This document shows positions 50,871 to 59,744 of a stretch of DNA of 64,000 nt, piece after piece. The notes below the pieces were generated by a model. That model saw only the letters and a program-made list of their open reading frames with translations, did no database searches and was not told the DNA's origin. Source of the stretch: Streptomyces sp. AC555_RSS877 (GTDB lineage Bacteria > Actinomycetota > Actinomycetes > Streptomycetales > Streptomycetaceae); NCBI RefSeq assembly GCF_019049245.1, contig NZ_JAGMUK010000221.1, positions 62,001-126,000 on the forward strand, written 5' to 3'. Every line of letters starts with the position of its first letter. Position 1 is the first letter of the stretch. The translations under genes and the position numbers were made by a program.

Positions 50871-53800
50871 CACGGCTCCACCGGGCCGAGTGCGGAGTCG
50901 GCTGCCGGGCCGGATTGCCCGAGGCCGGTGAGATCGGCGACCGGAATCCGGGAGCCGTACAGTTCCACCGCCCGGCAGACCTGGTTCCAGAAACCGACGT
51001 CGGCCATCGGCCGCTGGGCCTTGCGGCGCCCCTCCTGGGCGTGGGTCTCGTCCTGGTCGTGCTCTTCGGTCCCACCGCGGGCAGGCACCGGGCCCGGCTT
51101 GGGCACCGGGCCCGGCTTGGGCACCGGTGGCGTGCAGGGCCGAGCCGCCGTCTCCGGGACGGGCCGGGGCGCCGTCTCCGGCTCGTCCTCCGCCGACCGG
51201 GGTCGGAACGCCGCGAAATGCTCGAAATCCCCTACCAGGACAAGAAGTTGACGAGCCCGGGAGAGCATCACATTGATGAGGTCGGCCCCAGTCAGATGTC
51301 CCAGTCCCAGCCACGGCTGGCTTTCGGTACCAGGCGGTCGCCTGTCGCGCACGAGGGACACCACGACGATGTCGGCCTCCCGGCCCTGGAAGGCGTGCAC
51401 GGTGGACAGGTAACGCTCCAGTCCGAGCTTGGCCAGTTGGCGGTTCTGCTGCCGATAGGGGCTGAGCACAGCCAGCGTGGTCCCGGGCTCACCGGCGCTC
51501 AGTGGTACAGGAGCCGGGCGCATGGCCTCGACGACCTCCTGCACGATCCTTGCCTCACCGCGGTTGAGCCAGCGGGGCAAGCCCTGGCAATCGGGTTCGC
51601 CGTGGGTGTCCAGCCACACCAACGAGCGCCCGGCCAGAGCCTCGGGAGCGGTCAGGTTCACCGAGGCCACCTCCTTGCCGGTCGTCAACCGTCCCGGTGG
51701 CAGGCCGTCGGGCAACCGTCTGCCGCCGGGCGCCGGGTAGAAGACGCGACTGACGACCTGGCTGATCTCGTCCCGCATCCGGTACTGCGTGTGCAGCGTC
51801 AGCAGCGGTCTCCCGCGCCTGTCCTTGTTGCTTGTACTCCTCGCCTTGTTCACATCACTCGTTCCGCCCCCTCCTTGTCCGGGCAGGTCAACGGGCGGCT
51901 CAAACAGCGAGCGGAACAGGTCGAAGGCCCGGACGTAGGCGTCGTGATTCGCGCCGATCCGTTGGAACTCTTCGTCCGGGTCGTCGACGCAGCTTTCCAG
52001 GAAACGAAGAACGTCGGCGCGACGGTGCGCCGGAAGCTGCTTGTGGTCGCCGATCAGGGTCCAGCGCCGTCCGCGGCACAGTGGCATGGCGAGCTCCGTC
52101 GGCCAGGCCTTGGCCGCTTCCTCGACGACCACCCAGTCCATGGTGCTGCGCACCCCGACGGGTGTGACGTTCTCCGCTGTGGCCATCGCGCAGGTGGCGA
52201 AGACGAGGTTGGCCGTTCGGCGCAGCCGGTCGCCCAGCTCCGGCAGCACGCTGTCGGTGGCGTCCTCCTGCAGCATCCGCTGCCAGTCCTCCAGTACGCC
52301 GCGTGCGTCGCCGCCCACCTTTTTCATCCGCTGCGGCAAGTTGCGTCGGATCCAGTCGGCACGCTCCTCCGCCAGCCGGTTTTCCCTCCAGGGCTCCAGC
52401 ACGGGGTCCACGGGCGCTTTGGGGGAGGCCACCCGGAGCGCCACTCCCTCCCAGCGGTGCGTTGACTCCCCCAGGTCGTCGAGGGCGTCCAACCGACGCA
52501 GAACCCGCTCGGCCAGGTTGTCCAGTGCGAAGTTGGACTGTGCCGAGACCAACACGCGGTGCCCGGGATAGACCCGCAGATAGTGTGCGATGGCCTCGGC
52601 CGCGACCGTCGTCTTGCCGGTACCGGGCGGGCCCTGGAGAGCGAAGAAGGGCTCTTGGGTGAGGAGCTGCTGGACCGCCTTCTTGCCGTCATCCCCGCTC
52701 AGCCGCTCGCCCGCCCGCCGCCAGCGGTAGGGCAGGAGCCGGAGCGACATCGGCGAACGCAGCTGATCCAGGAGCGCCGGGTTGTTCATCATCTCCACAC
52801 GGCCGTCCACCTGGCGCTCCAGCGCGATACGACTGCCCCGGTCGTCCAGCGGCCTGATCCACCCCGTTTCTGGCACCGGGGGCGAGTCCTCCGTCAGTTC
52901 CAGGACCACCCGGTCCGGGCCGCCCCTGTCCTTGACCAAGGCGCGGGCAGCGTAGCGGGACGGTCCAGGCCGCCCCCGCTCGTCCGGGACGATCTCCACG
53001 GCGGCCGGCATGCCGTGGTCGCCCTCCAGCGGACCGAAGAAGTCACCCAACGAGAGGCGGAACCCCATGTCCGCGTACTTGGTCAGCAGTGCCGATTCAT
53101 TGACCCACGCCTGGTCGCGATCCTCATCCAGGCTGACGGTCACCGTGCGCGGCGAGTCCTTCGGGCCTTCGCAGGCGTAGGTACGTGCGAGCAGTTCTGC
53201 GCCCTGGTATTCCAGCAGCCAGTCGATCGCCGCCTCGTACTGCCGCTCATGGTCGGGGACCTGACGCTCCGAGCCCACCGCCTCTACGAGCGGCCGCCAG
53301 GAGGGGCGATCCGTGCACACCCGGTCGAACTCGCCGGTGTCCATGTCGGTCGGTACCGCTTCCAGTTCGGGCAGTTCCCGGCGCAGCGGCTGATCCAGCA
53401 ACGGCTGCAGCCGCGTGCGGACGGAGTGCTGGTCGCGGCGCACCACGTATTTGATCAACAGCACCTCGTCCAGTTCCGGGCCCAGTCCGCCCCATCCCAG
53501 GCGCGGCCGGTAGTAGGTGCAGAACCACAACGCCCTACTGCCGACCAGGAGATGCTTCGCCTCGGCGCGCGTGCGCTGGTCACGTTCGCTGCCAACCACG
53601 AAGGGAACCGCGCCGTGCGGAGAGCGCAGTAGCCTGGCTCCTTTCAGATCCCGCTGGATCAGCCCGGCCAGCTCCAGCCGACCGGTGTCGGTCTCGGGGC
53701 TGTGCCCCAGCCAGCCCCACTCGTAGATGGTGAGCCTTGACTCCTCCGGCATGTAGCCGATCAAATGCGGCCGGCTGCTGACGCGCTCGTCCCAGGTGAC

Positions 53801-54919
53801 GACGATCCGTTCGTACTCCCGGTGCAGTTCCTCGACGACCTCGTAGGCGGTGGGACGCTCACGCGGGTGGTCCCAGCGCAGCATCGTCTCCAGCAGGCCG
53901 GTGAGTTGGGGCGGTAGTTCTCGCTCAGCCCTGAGCGTCGCGATGAGATGGGCGTTGAGCTCCGCCAGTCGCTCCGGAGTGCTGTGCGAGACCTCGCTTT
54001 CCACAGGCAGCAGTTCGGCGGGCATCGAGCCGAAGAACCATTCCCAGACCACGACCGCCAGGGCGTAGACGTCGACGCGTTCGTCCTCCGCGACGGGCGA
54101 GTGCCCGTCGTTCGGGAAGAGAAAGTCCAGCCGTTCCTTGGGTGCGAACGCCAACGCGCGGCACGGCTGCGACAGGTACAGTTCGCGCAGTTTCTGCCCT
54201 TCACCATGGGCGTCGATCATCGAGTTCTGGACCAGATTCGCCATCAGCGCGCTCATCTCGAAGCGCGCCAGCCACATGTCCGGCGGGTCCTGGTCCGTAG
54301 CGGCGATGGTGCCGGGCCACAGGTTGCGGTGGTAAGCACCGAGCCCGTGCAGCGTCGCCAATGCCTCTGCCAGCCGCAGAAACTGACGTAACGACAGCTT
54401 GGGATCACGGTGCATGTAGGCGACCGCCTCCGGGTCTGCCAGGGTGTTGCTGCTGCCGCGGGTGACAGCCACCGCCACACCGCGTAGAGCACCGCTGCCG
54501 ATCGCCTCGCTCGTCTCTTCCGGTGAGCGGAAGCCGCCGTCCAGGATCCTGGGCAGACCGGGCTGGCCCGTCGCACCGACCCGCAGCAGTACGCGCACTT
54601 CCTGCTCCCACAGCAGCCCGCCCACGCCCGTGATGCCCACATAGATCTGGACGTCCACCGGCCGCCCCTCGGTGTCGACAAGTCGGTAGCGAAAGAGCTG
54701 CTCGGGGATCAGTTCCTCACGGCTGACGGCGAATTCGGCCCCTCGGGGTGGCTCGTAGGGGCCGTGAACCGCTGTTTTCGGGTCGCAACAGAAGAATCTG
54801 ACGAACTTGTCCACGAGTTCACCGACGCCGCCTGACAAGGGCGCACCTTCCTCCAGCCGGGAGAGCCAGTGTGAACCATTCTCCGCATTTACACACAGGT
54901 AATAACGCAATCCGCGCAT
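50870..54919 (-). CDS. pseudokinase - SF1 helicase fusion (COG1112-like)
   Basis: A 1349-residue protein. Residues about 80-390 have a protein-kinase fold: 'LRLAEALATLHGLGAYHRNLWPGTI' stands for HRDLKPxN (catalytic Asp replaced by Asn at about 197), the DFG site reads ARFE (about 217) and 'FAPKERLDFLFPND' replaces APE. Residues about 740-1240 are a superfamily-1 helicase of the Upf1/Dna2 (COG1112) type: Walker A GPPGTGKT (763-770), Walker B 'VVVEEAAKA' (about 930), motif III 'LIGDHKQLP' (about 953), motif V 'TVHAFQGREADIVVVSL' (about 1171) and VI 'NVMLSRARQLLVLVGD' (about 1215). A PKPGPVP-repeat linker and small C-terminal domain end it. It should unwind RNA or DNA. First gene of a three-gene operon with no clear ribosome-binding site. 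Confidence 0.8.
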   Translation of the reverse strand: MRGLRYYLCVNAENGSHWLSRLEEGAPLSGGVGELVDKFVRFFCCDPKTAVHGPYEPPRGAEFAVSREELIPEQLFRYRLVDTEGRPVDVQIYVGITGVGGLLWEQEVRVLLRVGATGQPGLPRILDGGFRSPEETSEAIGSGALRGVAVAVTRGSSNTLADPEAVAYMHRDPKLSLRQFLRLAEALATLHGLGAYHRNLWPGTIAATDQDPPDMWLARFEMSALMANLVQNSMIDAHGEGQKLRELYLSQPCRALAFAPKERLDFLFPNDGHSPVAEDERVDVYALAVVVWEWFFGSMPAELLPVESEVSHSTPERLAELNAHLIATLRAERELPPQLTGLLETMLRWDHPRERPTAYEVVEELHREYERIVVTWDERVSSRPHLIGYMPEESRLTIYEWGWLGHSPETDTGRLELAGLIQRDLKGARLLRSPHGAVPFVVGSERDQRTRAEAKHLLVGSRALWFCTYYRPRLGWGGLGPELDEVLLIKYVVRRDQHSVRTRLQPLLDQPLRRELPELEAVPTDMDTGEFDRVCTDRPSWRPLVEAVGSERQVPDHERQYEAAIDWLLEYQGAELLARTYACEGPKDSPRTVTVSLDEDRDQAWVNESALLTKYADMGFRLSLGDFFGPLEGDHGMPAAVEIVPDERGRPGPSRYAARALVKDRGGPDRVVLELTEDSPPVPETGWIRPLDDRGSRIALERQVDGRVEMMNNPALLDQLRSPMSLRLLPYRWRRAGERLSGDDGKKAVQQLLTQEPFFALQGPPGTGKTTVAAEAIAHYLRVYPGHRVLVSAQSNFALDNLAERVLRRLDALDDLGESTHRWEGVALRVASPKAPVDPVLEPWRENRLAEERADWIRRNLPQRMKKVGGDARGVLEDWQRMLQEDATDSVLPELGDRLRRTANLVFATCAMATAENVTPVGVRSTMDWVVVEEAAKAWPTELAMPLCRGRRWTLIGDHKQLPAHRRADVLRFLESCVDDPDEEFQRIGANHDAYVRAFDLFRSLFEPPVDLPGQGGGGTSDVNKARSTSNKDRRGRPLLTLHTQYRMRDEISQVVSRVFYPAPGGRRLPDGLPPGRLTTGKEVASVNLTAPEALAGRSLVWLDTHGEPDCQGLPRWLNRGEARIVQEVVEAMRPAPVPLSAGEPGTTLAVLSPYRQQNRQLAKLGLERYLSTVHAFQGREADIVVVSLVRDRRPPGTESQPWLGLGHLTGADLINVMLSRARQLLVLVGDFEHFAAFRPRSAEDEPETAPRPVPETAARPCTPPVPKPGPVPKPGPVPARGGTEEHDQDETHAQEGRRKAQRPMADVGFWNQVCRAVELYGSRIPVADLTGLGQSGPAADSALGPVEP

Positions 54920-55113
54920 AGCGGTTGTTCGTGATCACAGGTGGCAGGGCCATACGGCGCGGAGTCGGCGTCAGCAGGAGTCACTCAGCCGGCCAGTACG
55001 CCTGGACATCCGGTTGGGCTGATGAGAACTCACCCTTCGGTGTCGAGCTTCGGGCGCCGGATCGGTTGGACGCATAGGCAGGTCGGAGCAGCACAGCCTG
55101 TCCTGGCCTCGCT

Positions 55114-55190
55114 GATTCCCAAGCCCCGCATACGAGTTCACTGCCGTCACCGACCTGTACAAAGCCCCAGGTCAGCGACTTGAGGCTTGC
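55114..55190 (+). repeat. degenerate partial tRNA-Gly core and terminator, copy D
   Basis: ATTCCCAAGC, then CGAGTTC, GTCACC and AAAGCCCCAGGTCAG follow in the same order and spacing as in the tRNA-Gly 3' end and its terminator (4977-5040). The second stem arm reads CTTGAGGCTT instead of CCTGGGGCTT. A heavily mutated att site 200 bp upstream of the helicase gene start. Confidence 0.55.
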
Positions 55191-55315
55191 GTCTTGCTGG
55201 GGGCCTGCGCTTCCGACCGGCCAAGCATCCGAAGATGCGTCGCACGGAGGGCACGAGTGCCGGGCGGGCGCCAGCCTCTCCTACGTGCGTCGCGGAGGCG
55301 AAGCCTGCCCGCGTC

Positions 55316-55450
55316 GGAGCGGCAGGTCGTCGGGCAGGACACGGAATGCGACAGCGGACGCCGGCAGACCGGGCGGCATCCAGGTGGTCCTCCGTGATGT
55401 TCGGCATGACGAGTGGTCTCGGCCCGTCCAGCGCCGAGGCGGTCGACCGG
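55316..55450 (-). pseudogene. PIN-domain toxin remnant, copy 3
   Basis: 'VMPNITEDHLDAARSAGVR' corresponds to 'VIPEITEHHLGAAQSARVR' of copy 1. In another frame 'FRVLPDDLPLRR' follows at once, so the 50-residue core with the acidic residues is deleted. It lies 125 bp beyond the degenerate att site D, the same order as copy 1 beyond the tRNA. Confidence 0.6.
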
Positions 55451-55460
55451 GCTCGGGCGG

Positions 55461-55887
55461 CCTCCCCCGGAGCTCACGTGTGGCGACACGGTCGAGTCCG
55501 GCCGACGGGAGCAGGGACTGACCGGCAGCCCTGCGGCCGTGATCGTTTCGATGGACGCGTGGAGGAACTGAACGGGCTCCACGAGGCCTGTGTCGGGCGG
55601 CTGCCGTCAGGACTCGTTTGTTCCTCCGCGCCTGGGTAACCCGCTCGACGGACAGGGGCGTTGTCGCCCTCCCTTTGCCGCTCCTTTGACGTGGCCGTCC
55701 GCTCAGGTTTGACGGCTCCACCATCTCCGTCCGGGTGTCCCGGTGAGTCACCCCGCTCGCCCGGGTGCCCCGGCCGGTCCTGCGACCCGCGGCCCGCTGC
55801 CCACTGCGACGGGGCCCGGCCAGGAGCGGGAGGCACGTGCCCTGCCACGCGACCGGAAGACGCCAGGAAAGAACGAGGTACGTCCCC
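55461..55887. other. upstream region of the sugar operon, no gene seen
   Basis: I see no supported gene in these 427 bases. The last 20 bases hold GAGG for the next gene. No confident promoter boxes are seen. Confidence 0.5.
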
Positions 55888-56730
55888 ATGAGCAAGCCCG
55901 CACAGCAGCAGCAGCCTCCGGGTACCGAGGCGTCCCTGCGACCCCAGGCCGACCACGGTGAGCGCAGCTACCGCGGATCGGGCCGGCTGGCCGGGAAGAA
56001 AGCCCTGATCACCGGTGGTGACAGCGGGATCGGCAAGGCCGTCGCGATCGCCTACGCCCGCGAGGGCGCCGATGTCCTTCTCTCGCACCTGAACGAGGAG
56101 GAGGACGACGCCCGCGACACGGCACGCTGGGTGGAGGAGGCCGGCCGCAAGGCCGTCCTGGTGCCGGGCGACCTGTCCGATCCCGCCCACTGCCGGGAGG
56201 TGGTGGCGCGGGCCGTCGAGGCGTTCGGCCGCATCGACGTCCTGGTCAGCAACGCGGCCTTCCAGATGTTCCGCGACTCGATCGAGGAGATCCCGGACGA
56301 GGAGTGGGACCACACGCTGTCGACCAACCTCGGCGCCATGTTCCACCTCTGCAAGGCGGCGGTGCCGCACATGAAGCCGGGTGCGTCGATCATCGCGTCC
56401 AGCTCGGTGAACTCCGACTCGCCGCCGCCGGGCCTGCTGGCGTACAACGCGACGAAGGCGGGCCTGGCCAACATGGTCGGCTCGCTGTCCCAGTCGCTCG
56501 CCGAGCGGGGCATCCGGGTCAACAGCGTGGCCCCGGGGCCCATCTGGACGCCGCTGATCCCCGCCACGATGCCGCCCGAGCAGGTCGAGGACTTCGGGGG
56601 CCGGACGCCACTGGGGCGCGCCGGGCAGCCGGCCGAACTCGCCCCCGTGTACGTCATGCTCGCCTCGGACGAGGCCGCGTACGTCTCGGGTGCGCGGATC
56701 GCCGTCACGGGCGGCCAGCCCATTCTCTGA
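55888..56730 (+). CDS. short-chain dehydrogenase/reductase
   Basis: A 280-residue SDR with an N-terminal extension of 35 residues rich in Q and P. Cofactor motif TGGDSGIG (42-49), 'NAA' motif in 'VSNAAF', catalytic Ser in 'SSSVNS' and Y-x3-K in 'LAYNATKAG'. The 'ALITGGDSGIGKAVAIAYAREGADV' region and extension match YhxC/YdaD-like general-stress SDRs that use NADP(H). ATG 55888 has GAGG 10 bases before. First gene of a four-gene operon. Confidence 0.9.
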   Translation: MSKPAQQQQPPGTEASLRPQADHGERSYRGSGRLAGKKALITGGDSGIGKAVAIAYAREGADVLLSHLNEEEDDARDTARWVEEAGRKAVLVPGDLSDPAHCREVVARAVEAFGRIDVLVSNAAFQMFRDSIEEIPDEEWDHTLSTNLGAMFHLCKAAVPHMKPGASIIASSSVNSDSPPPGLLAYNATKAGLANMVGSLSQSLAERGIRVNSVAPGPIWTPLIPATMPPEQVEDFGGRTPLGRAGQPAELAPVYVMLASDEAAYVSGARIAVTGGQPIL

Positions 56731-56756
56731 CACACCGTCAGGCAAGGGGAGTGACC

Positions 56757-57854
56757 GTGGACTGGTATCCGTTGCCGCTGACCACCCCCGTCAAGCAACA
56801 CCTCTTCGGCGGCCGGGCGATCACCGATCGGCTGGGCCGTACCGGCCTGCCCGACGGCCCGGTCGCCGAGATCTGGGAGGTCAGCGATGTGGACGGCGAG
56901 GGTGCGCGCGTCGCGGACGGCTCGCTGGCCGGCCGGCCACTGCGCCGGCTCGTCGAGGATCACCCCGAAGAACTCATGGGACGCGGGTGGCGCGGCCCGC
57001 ACTTCCCGGTGCTGACCAAGTTCATCGACGGCACCGGCACCCTCCCGGTCCATCTGCACGCCGACGACGACACGGCACGCCGGCTGGAGGGCGAGCCCCA
57101 CGGCAAGACCGAGGCGTGGCACGTCCTCGACGCGGTCCCGGGAGCCACCGCCCTGGTCGGGGTGAAGGCCGGTGTGGACCGGGACACCCTCCACCGGGCC
57201 CTGCTCGCACAGGACTTCGACGCGGTCATGCGCCGGCTTCCGGTGCGGGCCGGGCAGACCGTCTACGTGCCCGGCGGCACCCTGCACAGTTTCGGCCCCG
57301 GCACCCTGGTCTACGAGATCGAGCAGACCTCCGACATCCAGCAGCACGCCATGCGCCGGCACATGGAGGACGGCTCGGAACTGGCCGACGAGGAGTGGCA
57401 CGCCAACCTGGGACGGCTCCTCGACGAGTGGCGTCCCGGACCGCGCCCCGAGTTCCACTCCGGCCTGGGTGTCCAGGTCGACGACGGGGTGGAGCGCACC
57501 GTGCTGTGCGCCGGCCCGTACTTCGCCCTGGAGCGGTGGCGCGCGGGCGCAACGGCCCCACTGGTGCACGACTTCTCCACCGCGCTGGTCGTCAGCAACG
57601 CCGGCGCCCCCGTCACCGTGGAGTCCGGTGACCGCTCCGAGCGGCTCGGGCGCGCCCGGAGCCTCCTGCTTCCGGCCGCGCTGGGCCGGGTACGGATCCA
57701 GGGGCCCGCCGATGTCCTCCTCGGCTATCTCCCCGACCTGGAACAGGACATCCGCACGCCACTGCTCGTGGCCGGGCACGGGGCCGCCGCCGTGGCCGCG
57801 CTCGGTGAGGGCCTCTCCCCGGCGCCGCCGGGGCCGGGCGCCGGGCGGCACTGA
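56757..57854 (+). CDS. class I mannose-6-phosphate isomerase-like protein
   Basis: A 365-residue cupin-type protein: 'VAEIWEVSDV', 'HFPVLTKFIDGTGTLPVHLHAD' (metal His pair HLH), 'KTEAWHVLDAVPGA' (metal Glu), 'VYVPGGTLHSFGPG' (metal His) and 'EIEQTSDIQQHA'. This is the type-I phosphomannose isomerase active site, interconverting fructose- and mannose-6-phosphate or a related sugar. GTG 56757 has AAGGGGAG upstream, 26 bp after the SDR stop. C-terminal part is a second cupin. Confidence 0.87.
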   Translation: MDWYPLPLTTPVKQHLFGGRAITDRLGRTGLPDGPVAEIWEVSDVDGEGARVADGSLAGRPLRRLVEDHPEELMGRGWRGPHFPVLTKFIDGTGTLPVHLHADDDTARRLEGEPHGKTEAWHVLDAVPGATALVGVKAGVDRDTLHRALLAQDFDAVMRRLPVRAGQTVYVPGGTLHSFGPGTLVYEIEQTSDIQQHAMRRHMEDGSELADEEWHANLGRLLDEWRPGPRPEFHSGLGVQVDDGVERTVLCAGPYFALERWRAGATAPLVHDFSTALVVSNAGAPVTVESGDRSERLGRARSLLLPAALGRVRIQGPADVLLGYLPDLEQDIRTPLLVAGHGAAAVAALGEGLSPAPPGPGAGRH

Positions 57855-57935
57855 GACGAGCGCTCCGGGAACACCCCGGCCCCACCGCCGACGCGGACAC
57901 CGCGCGGCGGGACCCACCCACGCCGAAGGAGAGCC

Positions 57936-58784
57936 ATGGGCGACATCACCACCAGCGACGGCGTCACGATCCACTACGAGGAACAGGGCTCCGGCCCTCC
58001 TCTCGTCCTGATCCACGGCTGGGGCTTCAGCGGCCGCTTCTTCACCCGCAACGTGGCCGCCCTCGCCGAACACGCCCGCGTCATCACCGTCGATCTGCGC
58101 GGTCACGGCGACTCCGGCAAACCCCGCCACGGCTACCGGGTGTCGAGGCTCGCCAAGGACCTGTTCGACCTCCTCGAAGCACTCGACCTGCGCGAGGTCA
58201 CCGTGCTGGGCTGGTCACTCGGCTGTCCGGTCGTCTGGAGCTATCTGGAACTGTTCGGCAGCCACCGCCTGGCCCGCGCGGTGTACGTCCAGCAGGCACC
58301 CCGCCAGTACTACGCACCGGACTGGAAGCACGCACACGCCACCTGTTACGACGAACCCTCCCTGGCCGCTCTGCAGACGCAGCTCACCTGCGATCCGTCG
58401 GCCTTCGACGAGGACCAGATCGGCACCATCTTCGCGGGCGCACCCACCTCGCCGGAGCGGGAGTTGCTGCTGGCCGAGATGGCCAAGTCACCCCCGTACG
58501 CACGTAACGCGCTGATGGCCGACCACACCCGCCACGACTGGCGCGACCTGCTGCCCGCGATCCGGCTGCCCGGCCTGGTTCTGGTGGCGCGCCAGGACCA
58601 GGTGTTCCCCTGGCAGGGCCCCGCCCGGGTCGGTGAGGCGCTCCCGGGCGCCCGGACCGTCTTCTTCGAGCACAGCGGCCACGCGCTGTTCTTCGACGAG
58701 CCGGAGAAGTTCCACCGGACGGTGACCGGCTTCCTGACCGACGGCAGGAACGACGGCAGGAACGACACGGAAGTACTCGTATGA
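57936..58784 (+). CDS. alpha/beta hydrolase
   Basis: A 282-residue cytoplasmic hydrolase: oxyanion motif 'LIHGWGFSG', nucleophile elbow GWSLG, acid Asp in 'VARQDQVFP' and His in 'HSGHALFF'. It resembles non-haem chloroperoxidase/esterase-type enzymes. The C-terminus ends in a DGRND repeat encoded by a 12-bp DNA duplication. Its stop overlaps the next start (ATGA). Substrate unknown; perhaps an ester or lactone of the sugar handled by neighbours. Confidence 0.88.
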   Translation: MGDITTSDGVTIHYEEQGSGPPLVLIHGWGFSGRFFTRNVAALAEHARVITVDLRGHGDSGKPRHGYRVSRLAKDLFDLLEALDLREVTVLGWSLGCPVVWSYLELFGSHRLARAVYVQQAPRQYYAPDWKHAHATCYDEPSLAALQTQLTCDPSAFDEDQIGTIFAGAPTSPERELLLAEMAKSPPYARNALMADHTRHDWRDLLPAIRLPGLVLVARQDQVFPWQGPARVGEALPGARTVFFEHSGHALFFDEPEKFHRTVTGFLTDGRNDGRNDTEVLV

Positions 58785-59656
58785 CTCTGACGGACAGCCC
58801 CACCCCTCCGTTCGCCTTCCCCTACGGCGTCAACCAGTTCACGACCATGCCCTGGTCCTTCGAGGAGGACCTGACGCACTACGCCGGCCTCGGCGTCGAA
58901 GCGATCGAGCTGTGCGAGACCAAGCTCGACCACGACCCCGACCCTGCCAAGGCACAACTCGCCTCGGTCGCCGAGACGGGACTGCCGATCAGCTCGGTCC
59001 AGCCCGTCGTACGGACCGTGTTCCCCAGCGAGACCCAGCCGGATCCGGCCGGCCGGCGTGACCGGCTGGCCCGCTTCCGCCGCAGCGTGGAGCTGATCGC
59101 ACCGTTCGCGCCGGGCGCGGCCTTCGTCACCAACACCGGGCCGGCGCCCGACGGGAACCTGCACGAGGCTATCCGCCAGGTCGTCGGCCATCACCGCGAA
59201 CTGGCGGACATCGCCGCCGACCACGGCGTACGGATCGCGCTGGAACCCCTCAACCCCGTCCTGCTCAACGCGGAGACCGCCATCTGGACCTACCGGCAGG
59301 CGCTCGACATCGTCCAGGAGGTCGACCGCGAGAACGTGGGCGTCTGCCTCGACCTGTGGAACCTCTGGCAGGACCCTGATCTCGTCCCCCGCCTCGCCGA
59401 CGCTCCCGACCGTCTGTTCCTGCTCCAGGTCAGCGACTGGCGCACGCCCCGCTCGCGGATGGACCGGCGCAGCGTCGGCACCGGCGACATCCCGGTCGGC
59501 CGACTGCTGCACGCGGCCTACGACGTCGGCTACCGCGGCCCGTGCGTCCTGGAGATCTTCTCCGACAACGTGCCGGACTCGCTCTACGAGACGGACCTGG
59601 ACGATCTTCTGCGCACCAACCGCACCGCCCTCGCATCGGCCTGGCGAAACGGCTGA
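58781..59656 (+). CDS. sugar phosphate isomerase/epimerase-like TIM barrel
   Basis: A 291-residue protein of the AP-endonuclease-2/xylose-isomerase-like fold: 'FAFPYGVNQFTTMPWSFEEDL', 'GVEAIELCETKLDHDP', 'IALEPLNP' (metal Glu), 'VGVCLDLWNLW' (Asp), 'FLLQVSDW' and 'CVLEIFSD' (last Glu). It should isomerise or epimerise a sugar or inositol derivative with a divalent metal. Coupled to the hydrolase by ATGA and last in the operon. Confidence 0.87.
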   Translation: MTLTDSPTPPFAFPYGVNQFTTMPWSFEEDLTHYAGLGVEAIELCETKLDHDPDPAKAQLASVAETGLPISSVQPVVRTVFPSETQPDPAGRRDRLARFRRSVELIAPFAPGAAFVTNTGPAPDGNLHEAIRQVVGHHRELADIAADHGVRIALEPLNPVLLNAETAIWTYRQALDIVQEVDRENVGVCLDLWNLWQDPDLVPRLADAPDRLFLLQVSDWRTPRSRMDRRSVGTGDIPVGRLLHAAYDVGYRGPCVLEIFSDNVPDSLYETDLDDLLRTNRTALASAWRNG

Positions 59657-59665
59657 GCGGGGGCG

Positions 59666-59706
59666 GGAGCGGCCGTCGGGAGCGGTCGTCGGGAGCGGTC
59701 GTCCCG
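59666..59706. repeat. 13-bp direct repeats after the sugar operon
   Basis: GTCGGGAGCGGTC occurs twice in tandem (59679-59704), with a diverged unit before it. It lies 10 bp after the last stop; no clear terminator hairpin is visible. Confidence 0.6.
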
Positions 59707-59744
59707 TGTCATCGGCCCGGCTTGCGGGAGAGGGCGCCCCCCTG

